Part shown: piece by piece, positions 24,704 through 32,933 of the stretch
Numbering within the stretch: position 1 is the first letter of the stretch
Layout of the letters: each line of letters starts with the position of its first letter
NCBI RefSeq assembly: GCF_016862995.1
Contig: NZ_BOOA01000073.1
Coordinates: 1-39,587, forward strand
Direction: 5' to 3'
Source: Acrocarpospora phusangensis
GTDB taxonomy: Bacteria > Actinomycetota > Actinomycetes > Streptosporangiales > Streptosporangiaceae
Length of the DNA stretch: 39,587 bases
Position numbers and translations under genes: made by a program
The notes under the pieces: model-generated
The model's input: the letters and a program-made list of their open reading frames with translations, nothing else
Told to the model about the DNA's origin: nothing
The model's database searches: none

Positions 24704-27685
24704 TTGCATTCGCGAGCGAGTGACGGCTTTTTCCTGAAGATGACGTCACGAAGGCGGAGAAACCGCAGGCCTCCCTCCGATCATGCACTTGACGCAGCTA
24801 ACGCCTGGGTAGTTCCATGCATTATGGGTTGTTCATCCCATTGTGCCCACGAAGCTGCTGATGAGTTCGATTTCTGTCGGTCGTCCTGGCCTGGTTGGCG
24901 TGGCCGCGCATGGGAATGGGAGCTTGTCGTCGGATTGCTGACGGCGGCCAAGGTAGGCCGGGGCGGGGTCCTCCTGGTCGAAGGCCGATCCGGCGTCGGA
25001 AAGAGCCGCTTGCTCGACATAGCCGCAACCGCGGCAGCGAGGGCGGGGCTAGAAGTCGCCCAAGGAGCGGCGGACGAACTGACCCAGCTGATACCGCTGG
25101 CCCCGCTGACATCGGCGCTGGGCGAGCAGGGCCGCGCGCTTCCCGCGGACGATCACATGAACCTCTCCGGTCCGACCGATCGGCGACTACTGCTGGTGGA
25201 ACAGCTGCAGGGACCGTTGGAGCAGCGGGTGGCTCAGGAACCGATGCTCCTGACGTTGGATGACCTGCACTGGGCCGATCCGATCACTTTGCTGGCGCTG
25301 CGGTCGATGACCAGAGATCTCGCCTCCTATCCGCTCGTCTGGATGCTGTCTCGCACCAGCGGCAGCGGCGACGGCCCCCACCTCGACTATCTGTTCAACG
25401 TGCTGGAACGTGACGGCGCGATCCGGATCACGCTGCAGGCGCTGGACGAGCGAGCAGTGGCGGACGTCGTCACCGACGTCCTGGGCGCAGCGCCCGAGCC
25501 GGACGTACTGGCCCTGGCCGACATCGTGGACGGCAATCCCTTCCTGCTCGTCGATCTCCTCGACAAGCTCAACAGCGAGGGCGTCTTCCACATCGCCGAG
25601 GGTCACGCACGGATGGTTTCGGCGCGGCTACCGCAGGCCCAGGCGGTCACGCAAAAACGCCTGGAGGAATTGTCCACACCAATCAGGCATCTGCTGCAGA
25701 GCGCCGGAATCTTGGGCCGCTCATTCTCGGTGAAGGATCTGGCCGAAATGCTCAGCGAATCAACCAGTGCGCTGTTGCCGATGCTGGAGGGGGCGATGGC
25801 GGCCGGCATCGTCGAACCCGCAGGAGACCAGCTCACCTTCCGGCACGACCTACTGTGGCAGGCGGTGGTCGAGACCATCCCCGCCCCCGTACGCCGGGCC
25901 CTGCACCACGACGCGGCGGAGATGCTGCTCAAACGAGGCGGGTCGGCCGTTCCCGCCGCCGCGCATCTGATTCACAGTGCCAGCCGCGGTGATGACTCCG
26001 CACTCCTCGGACTGGACCGAGCGGCGCGGGAGGTGCTGCGATCCTCACCACAGACCGCCGCCGACCTCGCCCTGCGGGCGCTTGAACTCAGCGGCTCCAC
26101 CGACCCCGACTGGTTCGGTCGCGCCTCCACGGCGGTCGACGCCCTGACGGTCATCGGACGGCTGTCCGAAGCGGCCGATCTTGCCCGCGCCGCACTGGCC
26201 AGGGCCCCGGCGTGCCACGCCCCTCGCCTGCGGTGCGCGCTGGCGCACATCCTGCTGCTGAGCGGCCGACCGGCGGATGCGATATCCGAGGCCGAAAGCC
26301 TGCTCGCCCAGAATGAGCTGCCCGAGGACCTTCGCGGCTTCGCCGAATGGACGATGTTCTGGGGGCTCTTCTGGCTGAAAGACTTCCGGAAAGGACGGCA
26401 TCGGGCGGAAGCCGTTCTGGCCGACCGTGAGCGGCACGCCGATGCCGCCGTCGTGGGAGCTCTGCTGCTGCTCGCTCGGTTGGCCGTGGTCGAGGGGCGG
26501 ATCGGCGACTCGTACGCGCATCTTCGCGAAGCCCTGCACGTCACCGAGCACGGCACCGTTGAAGCCATCCACCGCCCGTACGCGCGCCTGATACTGAGCC
26601 TCCACCACAGTGCCGTGCGTGAGTTCGACGCGGCCGACATCGCCATCCAGGCCGCCGAGGAGGAAATCAACGACCTCGGGCTGACCGTGCTCGCCGCACA
26701 GCCCGCGTTGTTCCGCTCCGTTCTGAATCTGGGCGTGGGTCGACTTGATGACGCCGCCGCCGAGGCCCAGGCCGGGAAAATGATCGCCGAGGAGCTGGGC
26801 ACACACGGGTTCATCCGCGTCGCGCTGTCCATACTCGCGGTCATCGCCCTGCGGCAGGGCGACATCGACGCCGCGGTCGGGCATATCGAACGCTTCCAGT
26901 CCATCCACGCCGCGCCCGAGATGCGATTCGGATCGGTGTGGGAGAAGTGGGTGATGGCGGCGGTGGCCGAGGCCCAAGGTGATCCCGGACGGGCGGTCGA
27001 CGTACTCCACGCCATCTACACCAACGAGGAGGAGCGGCGCTGGGCACTCCTCACGACGCCTCTCACGGCCGCCTGGATGACCCGGCTGGCGCTGGCCGCA
27101 GCGAACCGTCCGTATGCGCAGGCCATCGTTGACACGGCCGAGTTCCTGGCCCGGAACAACCCGGACTTTCCCGTCTTCGCCATCACGTTCGCCCATGCCC
27201 GCGGCATTTTCCACCAGGACCCCGGCGCGTTGGCCGCCGCCGTTGATCAGCCCGAACCGTGGGCACGCGCCTCGGCCGCCGAAGACCTCGGCGTCTTGTG
27301 GGCCGGCGCTTCCGGCGCCGATGCCTCCGCGAAGGCCGTCGAGAGCTTGGTTGAAGCGCTCGACGGCTTCGAGCGCATGGGTGCGCTCTGGGACGTGGCC
27401 CGGGTGCGGGCCCGGCTGCGGGCGCTGGGTGTGCGGCGCCGTCACTGGGTTCAATCACAGCGGCCGTCTTCCGGATGGGACAGCCTCACCGACACGGAAC
27501 GCGCGGTGGCCGGCCTGATCGCCCGGGGGATGACCAACCGTCAAGCCGCCGAGCGGATGTTCCTCTCCCACCACACGGTGTCCACCCATCTTCGCCGGAT
27601 GTTCGGCAAACTCGGCATCGCATCCCGTGCCGAACTGGCCCGCATCGTCGCCGAAGAATGCCCTGAGCTCATCAAGGGCTCCTAA
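24704..27685 (+). CDS. LAL-type LuxR regulator (AAA ATPase plus HTH)
   Basis: About 993 aa from TTG 24704. Walker A GRSGVGKS (residues 94-101), Walker B-like LLTLDDLHWAD, a long TPR-like helical middle (for example LALRALELSGSTDPDW, AAAEAQAGKMIAEELG) and a C-terminal LuxR HTH: LTDTERAVAGLIARGMTNRQ, AAERMFLSHHTVSTHLRRMF. This is the large ATP-binding LuxR family. The true start is unclear: the normal family N-terminus begins close to AWEWELVV (residue 69), so ATG 24824 or an even later codon is possible. A 12-codon frame (ATG 24699, ends 24737) sits after AAGGAGGG. The stop abuts a decayed att flank. Target genes are unknown. Confidence 0.85.
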   Translation: MHSRASDGFFLKMTSRRRRNRRPPSDHALDAANAWVVPCIMGCSSHCAHEAADEFDFCRSSWPGWRGRAWEWELVVGLLTAAKVGRGGVLLVEGRSGVGKSRLLDIAATAAARAGLEVAQGAADELTQLIPLAPLTSALGEQGRALPADDHMNLSGPTDRRLLLVEQLQGPLEQRVAQEPMLLTLDDLHWADPITLLALRSMTRDLASYPLVWMLSRTSGSGDGPHLDYLFNVLERDGAIRITLQALDERAVADVVTDVLGAAPEPDVLALADIVDGNPFLLVDLLDKLNSEGVFHIAEGHARMVSARLPQAQAVTQKRLEELSTPIRHLLQSAGILGRSFSVKDLAEMLSESTSALLPMLEGAMAAGIVEPAGDQLTFRHDLLWQAVVETIPAPVRRALHHDAAEMLLKRGGSAVPAAAHLIHSASRGDDSALLGLDRAAREVLRSSPQTAADLALRALELSGSTDPDWFGRASTAVDALTVIGRLSEAADLARAALARAPACHAPRLRCALAHILLLSGRPADAISEAESLLAQNELPEDLRGFAEWTMFWGLFWLKDFRKGRHRAEAVLADRERHADAAVVGALLLLARLAVVEGRIGDSYAHLREALHVTEHGTVEAIHRPYARLILSLHHSAVREFDAADIAIQAAEEEINDLGLTVLAAQPALFRSVLNLGVGRLDDAAAEAQAGKMIAEELGTHGFIRVALSILAVIALRQGDIDAAVGHIERFQSIHAAPEMRFGSVWEKWVMAAVAEAQGDPGRAVDVLHAIYTNEEERRWALLTTPLTAAWMTRLALAAANRPYAQAIVDTAEFLARNNPDFPVFAITFAHARGIFHQDPGALAAAVDQPEPWARASAAEDLGVLWAGASGADASAKAVESLVEALDGFERMGALWDVARVRARLRALGVRRRHWVQSQRPSSGWDSLTDTERAVAGLIARGMTNRQAAERMFLSHHTVSTHLRRMFGKLGIASRAELARIVAEECPELIKGS

Positions 27686-27800
27686 GCTCGGGAGTCGGTT
27701 ACTGCAGCGCCGTTCTTATGACCTTGGCCTGCGCGTGGCCACCTCTGAACCACCGCGATGGAATCAGAGGCGCAGGTCAGGGCGGGTCAGTTGACCGTAC
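27684..27800. repeat. Decayed right half of an att unit (copy K)
   Basis: AGCTCGGGAGTCGGTTACTG, then GCGCAGGTCAGGGCGGGTCA and GTTGACCGTACGTCC match the sequence to the right of the tRNA core in other copies (compare copy E). The tRNA core itself is missing, and the arm repeats are cut off by the antitoxin relic that follows. The LuxR stop codon lies at its left edge. Confidence 0.6.
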
Positions 27801-27805
27801 GTCCA

Positions 27806-28003
27806 CGCGAGCTCAACGTCTCACGGCCATACTTCATTGGCCTATTGGAGGCAGGGCCATCGATACCGCTGAGCGAACTGGGCCAGGATTTGGGACTGTA
27901 GTCACGCCATTTGTCGCGATCTACGACGCCAATGCCTTGTATGGCAACACGCAACGGGATCTGTTGATCCGGCTCGCCCAATCCGGCTAGGTCCAGGCCA
28001 AGT
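27806..28003 (+). pseudogene. Excisionase-like antitoxin / PIN toxin relic
   Basis: One frame (27806-27901) reads RELNVSRPYFIGLLEAG, the HTH segment of excisionase-like antitoxins, ending at TAG. In the next frame VVTPFVAIYDANALYGNTQR and DLLIRLAQSG match the N-terminus of a PIN-domain toxin (usual form VALYDANVLYPSTLRDLLIR), with a stop (TAG) where LVQAKWT should follow. Only the N-terminal third of the toxin is left; it is cut and joined to an ankyrin fragment at 28010. Confidence 0.65.
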
Positions 28004-28009
28004 GGACAC

Positions 28010-28181
28010 AAGGGGTTGGCGCCACGGGCAAGAAGGAACGCCGTCACATCCACGTTGTGGAGGTTCACCAGTCTGATGGTGTCCGTCGATCTCCACGTCG
28101 ATGGCGTGATGAAGCAGGGATCATCCCTCTATCTCGGCGTCCTGAACATCCTGACCCTTATCGAGGAGGTCGCGAAGCGGA
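28010..28181 (-). pseudogene. Ankyrin gene fragment, copy 3
   Basis: 172 bp very similar to the middle of the ankyrin genes at 6785 and 11537 (minus-strand reading includes NPL near the start and VDVTAFLLARGANP). Both ends are cut: the left end joins the PIN relic and the right end joins the hairpin of att copy L. No start or stop of its own. Confidence 0.85.
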
Positions 28182-28185
28182 GGTT

Positions 28186-28397
28186 AAAGCCCGGCTCCGA
28201 ATCCATCGGATGACCTGGGCTTTCGCATGTGGAGCGGGTGACGGGAATCGAACCCGCGCTGTCAGCTTGGGAATCGGATACCGATCTTGCCGCCCTGAGC
28301 TGGGAACGTTGATGCAGGTCAGAGTGGGCCGATTGACCGTGAGCCCCCGTGGGTGACCTCGGTTGCCCATCTGTTCTGGCACGGATCTGGCACGGAA
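28186..28397. repeat. tRNA-Gly att copy L, core identical to the tRNA
   Basis: Hairpin AGCCCGGCTCCGA with TCGGATGACCTGGGCTT. Core 28230-28273 without mismatch to the tRNA 3' end. Second motif CTGAGCTGGGAA (28295-28306). Right arm CTGGCACGGAT (28376-28386) and CTGGCACGGAA (28387-28397). Confidence 0.93.
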
Positions 28398-28456
28398 GGC
28401 GCTCGTCGTGCGTGGTTTGGCCGCAGTCCGATGGCGATGTCGGCGGCCTGCTCCTT

Positions 28457-28489
28457 TTAGGAGTACACTTTTAAGGACTGTACTCCTAA
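28457..28489. promoter_or_regulatory. 11-11-11 palindromic operator upstream of the ATPase gene
   Basis: TTAGGAGTACA (28457-28467) and TGTACTCCTAA (28479-28489) are a perfect 11-bp inverted repeat with an 11-base centre. It lies 16 bp before ATG 28505 in an AT-rich island. The symmetry and position suggest a regulator site over the promoter. Confidence 0.7.
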
Positions 28490-28504
28490 TAATTGAGGAT
28501 CAAG

Positions 28505-29977
28505 ATGGCGTTGCCGCGGCCGTCGGACATGTTCGACCGTGACTGGGAGTGGGAACAGCTCTCGCGGTTCGTCGCCAACGATGCCCAGGGCGCCACCCTC
28601 GGCGTGGTCTCCGGACGACGTCGGCAGGGCAAGACGTTCCTGCTGGAGGCCGTCTGCGAGGTGACCGGTGGCTTCTATTACGCCGCGACCGAGGCCGTGC
28701 CCAGGGCGGAAGCACTGCGCCAACTGGGGGAGGCCGTCTCCGCTTTCGCCGGGATGCCGGGGCGGGTCAGGTTCGAAAGCTGGGAGGAGGCGATCGACGG
28801 CCTGCTCTCCCTGGGCGCTGAGCGGACCATCCCCGTCGTCTTGGACGAGTTCCCTTACCTGGTACGCGACGCCAAGGACCTGCCGTCGGTCATCCAGAAA
28901 GCACTGTCGCCACGCCGCGAGCAGCGGGGTGCGTCCAGGTCACGGCTACTGCTGTGCGGGTCGTCGATCTCCTTCATGGGCGGCCTGCTCTCCGGTCAAG
29001 CGCCCCTACGCGGGCGGGCCGGGCTGGAACTGGTCGTGCCCACCTTCAACTTCCGGCTGGCCGCCGAGTTCTGGGGCTTGGCGGCCGAGCCCCGCCTGGC
29101 GGCCCTGGTCTATTTCATCGTCGGCGGTACCCCCGCCTACCGCACCGAGTATCTGGCCGGCATCGCCCCGGCGAGCCTGGCCGACTTCGACCGCTGGGTG
29201 GTCGAGTACGTTCTCAACCCGGCCAGTCCGCTTTTCCGCGAGGTACGCTTCCTGCTCGCCGAGGACCCTGCACTACGCGACACCGGCCTGTATCACACGG
29301 TCTTGGCTGCGGTCGCCGAGGGCAACGCGACCCGCAGTGGTATCGCGGGCAGAATCGAGCGCAAAGCCGTCGACATCTCCCATCATCTGACCGTGCTGGA
29401 GGACGCTGGCCTCCTGGTGGCCGACCCCGACGCCTTTCGCCGCAACCGCTCCGAATACCGGATCACCGAACCGCTGGTGCGCTTCTATCACGCGATCATG
29501 CGCCCTTACTGGGCGCAGTTGGAACGGGTGCGGCAGGGGCGTACCGAGCGGATCTGGCGTGCCGCCCAACCGCGCTTCCGCAGCAACGTGGCGGGGCCGG
29601 TGTACGAGCGAATGTGCCGGGTGTGGTGCGAGGACTTCGCGTCCGAGGAGACGCTTGGCGATCTAGCCGGAAGGGTGCAGTCCGGAGTCGTTCATGACGC
29701 CACCACCCGCGCGGGCCACGAGGTGGACGTTGCTGTCCGTGGCCCTGACGGCACCCTACTGGCCATTGGGGAGGCCAAGTGGGGGGATGTTGTGGGGCTC
29801 GGGCACTTGGAGCGGCTGGAGCGGGTGGCGGCGCTACTCGCGGCCAGGGGCGAGGCGCCGGGGCGGCTGCTGCTGTTCAGCGGGATGGGGTTCATGCCGG
29901 CGTTGCAGGAATCAGCGGCGCGCAGCGGCGGGCGGGTGCAACTGGTGGGACTGGAGCGCTTGTACACGGGTTCGTGA
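28505..29977 (+). CDS. ATPase_2-type AAA ATPase with DUF234-like nuclease-fold C-terminus
   Basis: 490 aa. Starts MALPRPSDMFDRDWEWEQLS, with GAGGA upstream. Walker A GRRRQGKT (37-44), Walker B VVLDEFPYL (near 107), sensor-like LLLCGSSISFMGGLL. A winged-helix segment follows (ISHHLTVLEDAGLLVADPDA). The C-terminal domain has HEVDVAVRGPDGTLLAIGEA followed by KW, a pattern of D...E-x-K typical of the PD-(D/E)XK fold of DUF234. This family is common in archaea and actinobacteria; its function is unknown. It is led by a palindromic operator and followed by a SEC-C protein. Confidence 0.88.
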   Translation: MALPRPSDMFDRDWEWEQLSRFVANDAQGATLGVVSGRRRQGKTFLLEAVCEVTGGFYYAATEAVPRAEALRQLGEAVSAFAGMPGRVRFESWEEAIDGLLSLGAERTIPVVLDEFPYLVRDAKDLPSVIQKALSPRREQRGASRSRLLLCGSSISFMGGLLSGQAPLRGRAGLELVVPTFNFRLAAEFWGLAAEPRLAALVYFIVGGTPAYRTEYLAGIAPASLADFDRWVVEYVLNPASPLFREVRFLLAEDPALRDTGLYHTVLAAVAEGNATRSGIAGRIERKAVDISHHLTVLEDAGLLVADPDAFRRNRSEYRITEPLVRFYHAIMRPYWAQLERVRQGRTERIWRAAQPRFRSNVAGPVYERMCRVWCEDFASEETLGDLAGRVQSGVVHDATTRAGHEVDVAVRGPDGTLLAIGEAKWGDVVGLGHLERLERVAALLAARGEAPGRLLLFSGMGFMPALQESAARSGGRVQLVGLERLYTGS

Positions 29978-30091
29978 CCGCGCTCGGGCCGGTTGAGATC
30001 CGAGGCGGAGATCGCGGAATTGGATGGCGGCGGATTCGGAGTAGCGCACCGATTCTGGCCGCAGCGGTGGCCTTAGGCGGCCAGGGGCTGT

Positions 30092-31222
30092 ATGGGGCAT
30101 GCTGGTGACGTGACGGAGCCTGACATCGCGTCCGCACTAGGTAGGGCGCGCCTGCAACGGGTCGCGGAGGGAATGTCGCTGTTGCGGGCGATGGCGGAGA
30201 AACTGCCGCGGGAAGCGAGTTGGGTGCTTCATCTGCCGGTTCCTCTCCAATCCAAAGAGCCGCGTGCGGCGGATCAGGAACTGACCAGACTGTTGCCCTC
30301 CACCGGGACTTGGTTCTCTGGCGTCCGCTACGACAAAGAGGGGAACCGCAGCGGCTTGGCGACACCCTTTCTGCAGCTCCCCGAACCGTATTCCCTGGAA
30401 GGGATAGCCGCTCAGCTCACCGCGCTGGATGTGCACGGCCGTACGGGGGCCTGGTGGCTGACCCACGTATGGCGGGGCGTGCAACTCGCCGACGCGGCGG
30501 AGAGCGCTTTACGCGTCTGGCAGATCCTTCCCGCGGCCGCGTGCGCCCGGTCTCTTCTCGAAGGGGCAGCCGCATTCTCCTGTGAGTCCGGTGACATGAT
30601 CGGCGACTGGGACGCGTTCAAGCGCGAAGGGACGCCCACCGTCGAAACGATCCGGAACTTCGCTGAATCCTTCGGGCAGCGGCTCGCGAGAGTCCAGTTC
30701 GGAAGCCGTCTCGATGAGTCAGTGGAAACCAAGCCGCCGATTCAGAGCACCAACGCGATCACCTACGTGCGGCGCCTGGCGAAGAAGCGCCCGAACGACA
30801 CGATCTACGACGCGTATGAGTGGCTCTGCGACGCTGTTCATCCCAGCTTCGGCGGCATGACGGTGTTCGTGGCCAATCAAGCGCAGCACTTCACACGTAC
30901 GCATCATTTGACCCAGATTGCCTGGAATCCGCTGACGCACCCGTCCTACGAACCGGTAATCGAGCCCACAGTTGCCATCGCCGCCGCGGACACGATCGCG
31001 GTTGCCGCCGACGAGATCACCGCACGGAGTGCCGAGATGAAATGGCTGATCGACGACATCGGCCTCACCACCAAGGTGGCCTTCACCTCCCGGCTGCCTG
31101 ACCATGTCGGAGCTAATCCGGAGCCTCGGCGCAACGACCGCTGTCCGTGCGGGTCGGGACGCAAATACAAGGCATGCGGACTTCACCGCTGGGGTGAGTC
31201 GGGTAGGCCCCCGCTGAACTGA
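30092..31222 (+). CDS. Uncharacterised protein with C-terminal SEC-C zinc motif
   Basis: 376 aa from ATG 30092 (GTG 30110 is another option). The last 35 residues hold RRNDRCPCGSGRKYKACGLH, a SEC-C type zinc motif. The middle is helical with YEWLCDAVHPSFGG, reminiscent of HEPN-like or DUF5677-like helical domains where a conserved H sits at the end of a helix; this is a weak resemblance. No signal peptide. It starts 115 bp after the ATPase gene in the same direction, so the two may share function. It is not recognised as a named family. Confidence 0.7.
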   Translation: MGHAGDVTEPDIASALGRARLQRVAEGMSLLRAMAEKLPREASWVLHLPVPLQSKEPRAADQELTRLLPSTGTWFSGVRYDKEGNRSGLATPFLQLPEPYSLEGIAAQLTALDVHGRTGAWWLTHVWRGVQLADAAESALRVWQILPAAACARSLLEGAAAFSCESGDMIGDWDAFKREGTPTVETIRNFAESFGQRLARVQFGSRLDESVETKPPIQSTNAITYVRRLAKKRPNDTIYDAYEWLCDAVHPSFGGMTVFVANQAQHFTRTHHLTQIAWNPLTHPSYEPVIEPTVAIAAADTIAVAADEITARSAEMKWLIDDIGLTTKVAFTSRLPDHVGANPEPRRNDRCPCGSGRKYKACGLHRWGESGRPPLN

Positions 31223-31445
31223 ATCGCAGCGGCGACTTGAGCACTGGTCTCAAAAGACCTCAAGTGCGATGAGCACGACTAAGCCGCATGGCGAGACAAG
31301 ATCAAGACTCACGCCCCGAACCGGCCGCGTGGTGGGGTACACCGCCGTCCTGCACCCAGACTGCCGGTATCGGGCTTAGCGCTTCTGGCGAGCTTGTGGT
31401 GGCTGAGGTCTGAAGTGGACCGGGATCGGTGGAGGCTCTGATGTT
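31223..31445. other. Gap with a possible short integrase echo
   Basis: Around 31240-31268 the bases CACTGGTCTCAAAAGACCTC resemble the integrase stretch coding for GAGLKDLM. The next bases (AGACAAGATCAAGACTCACG) loosely resemble the left flank of an att unit. This may be a very old copy. No gene is present. Confidence 0.35.
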
Positions 31446-31636
31446 CGCGCGGGGTCCGGAGCCGGTCTCAATGACCTGATGGCGCGCATGGTCACGTCAA
31501 CATCTGCGCGGCCATGATCTACCAGCACGCCGTACGGGGTGCGGACAAGTCGATCACTGACGCGATCGACCGGCACATCAGCAGTGGCGATGACGAGGAC
31601 GACGAGGGCACAGCCGGGGTCCTGGTCCCCATCGCG
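31446..31636 (+). pseudogene. Tyrosine integrase C-terminal remnant 5
   Basis: Reads SGAGLNDLMARM, then a one-base deletion near 31491, then AMIYQHAVRGADKSITDAID with RHI in another frame, and ends EGTAGVLVP. Contains the tyrosine box but not the HxxR box. Directly left of att copy M. Confidence 0.83.
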
Positions 31637-31898
31637 TACTGCACGTTAATTGCACGGAAGATCGAAAAAGCTCCAGAAACGATCAAGGCCAGGGTCGAGA
31701 ATTGTCCTCTGACCTGGGCCTTCGTCATTGGCGCGGGTGACGGGAATCGAACCCGCGCTGTCAGCTTGGGAATCATCTGCTGACCTTGCTGCCCTGAGCT
31801 GGGAAAACGGGGGTGCAGGTCAGGGCGGGTCGACTGCCGGTGCGTCCCCGTGAATGACCGTGGTTCCCCGCCTGTTCTGGCACGGATCTGGCACGCAT
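31637..31898. repeat. tRNA-Gly att copy M, full composite unit
   Basis: Left half-sites CTGCACG (31639) and TTGCACG (31650), 11 bp apart, then AAGATCGAAAAAGCTCC. Hairpin GGCCAGGGTC with GACCTGGGCC. Core about 31729-31772 with one mismatch. Second motif CTGAGCTGGGAA. Right arm CTGGCACGGAT (31877-31887) and CTGGCACGCAT (31888-31898). Confidence 0.92.
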
Positions 31899-31978
31899 CG
31901 ATTGCCCCTGACCAGGAGCGTCGTGCGCTACCTCGACTGGGACACGCGATCACGACGCTGACGATCAGGGCCATGACC

Positions 31979-32536
31979 TCACCAGGAAGGGTACAGATGG
32001 TCGGTCGAAGCGGTCAGTGTGGGTCTGGCGTACTGGCTGCGTGAGAGGCGTACGCCGGTGGTCCGTGAGGCCAAGGCGAGGGCGCTGGAGATGAGGTTGA
32101 CGGCGTATTCGTCGTCATCTGGGTATAGCCCGAGCTCGCGTACGTCGGTGAGGAATCTGTCAGGGTCGTTGCCCTCGCGGAACCGGTAGCTGTACAGGCT
32201 GAACGTGGTGATCAGTTGCTCGTTGACCTCGTGGGTGAAGTCCGCGCCGTTGATGTCGGCGAAGACAGTGGCCACAGCCGTGCCCAGGGAGAGCGGTTCC
32301 GCCACGTTGGTTACGTACTTGGTCGCCCATCCGCTCTCGGCTAGTACGGTTCCGCCCTCGGCCGTGTAGGCAGCGACCCCGTATTCTCCTGATGTGCCCG
32401 GGGTGACCTTGATCCGTCGCAGAGCGTCCGCAGGGGACAGGCCCCGCACGAGGTTGATGCACAGAACGGTGGTGCCGACACCGTCGGTCCATGCGTCATG
32501 GAGCCAGGCGTAATCTCCTGCGGTCGCGCCGCTCAA
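31979..32536 (-). CDS. DUF6461 family protein
   Basis: 185 aa from TTG 32536 (GGGAG upstream): SGATAGDYAWLHDAWTDGVG, INLVRGLSPADALRRIKV, then a middle GTAVATVFADINGADFTHEV and a late FREGNDPDRFLTDVRELGLY. The pattern of YAWL at the start, FVRGLTPEEVLRRL and the DPD-L-REVG block fits DUF6461, a family of solitary actinobacterial proteins of unknown function, usually annotated near mobile or toxin-rich regions. It appears intact. Confidence 0.8.
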   Translation of the reverse strand: MSGATAGDYAWLHDAWTDGVGTTVLCINLVRGLSPADALRRIKVTPGTSGEYGVAAYTAEGGTVLAESGWATKYVTNVAEPLSLGTAVATVFADINGADFTHEVNEQLITTFSLYSYRFREGNDPDRFLTDVRELGLYPDDDEYAVNLISSALALASRTTGVRLSRSQYARPTLTASTDHLYPSW

Positions 32537-32933
32537 TGAACATCTCCCGGTGATCGCTCGGACGAGGCGATCTTACAGAAAGGTCCGACAAGCAGGGGAC
32601 TGCCCAGCTGAAGGGCAAGATCTAAGTGGAATGGGCACGTAACTGACACAGAAGATCCTCCCCTGGACTGATCTTCCCGTCAGCTTCGGCCCACCGCGAA
32701 GCGGCAGCGGGTCGGGGACGGAGGGTCAGGCCCGTCTTCGCGTGTCCCTTAGCCGGTAGCTGTTCCTCGCCCATTGGACGCCAACGATCACAGACGGGCT
32801 TGAGCCGGAGGAGTCGATCTGCTGGGCTCTGTCTGGGACGTGGCAGGCGGGACGATCAGGCCCACCCCAGCCACCTACGGCTCCCAGGTTTTACAATCGC
32901 GATCATCCCGGAGCCGAGGTCCCCGCCGGAGGC
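32537..32933. other. 397-bp gap with a decayed left-arm motif
   Basis: No gene. GGGCACGTAAC (32633-32643) and TGACACAGAAGATC match the left arm plus AGAAGATC flank seen before copies D, H and M, but no tRNA core follows. Near 32905-32936 GGAGCCGAGGTCCCCGCCGG resembles the short stretch to the right of copies 0 and C. Confidence 0.4.

Noticed and set aside
26045-27454. 469-aa minus-strand frame
   Set aside because: Antisense shadow of the LAL regulator.
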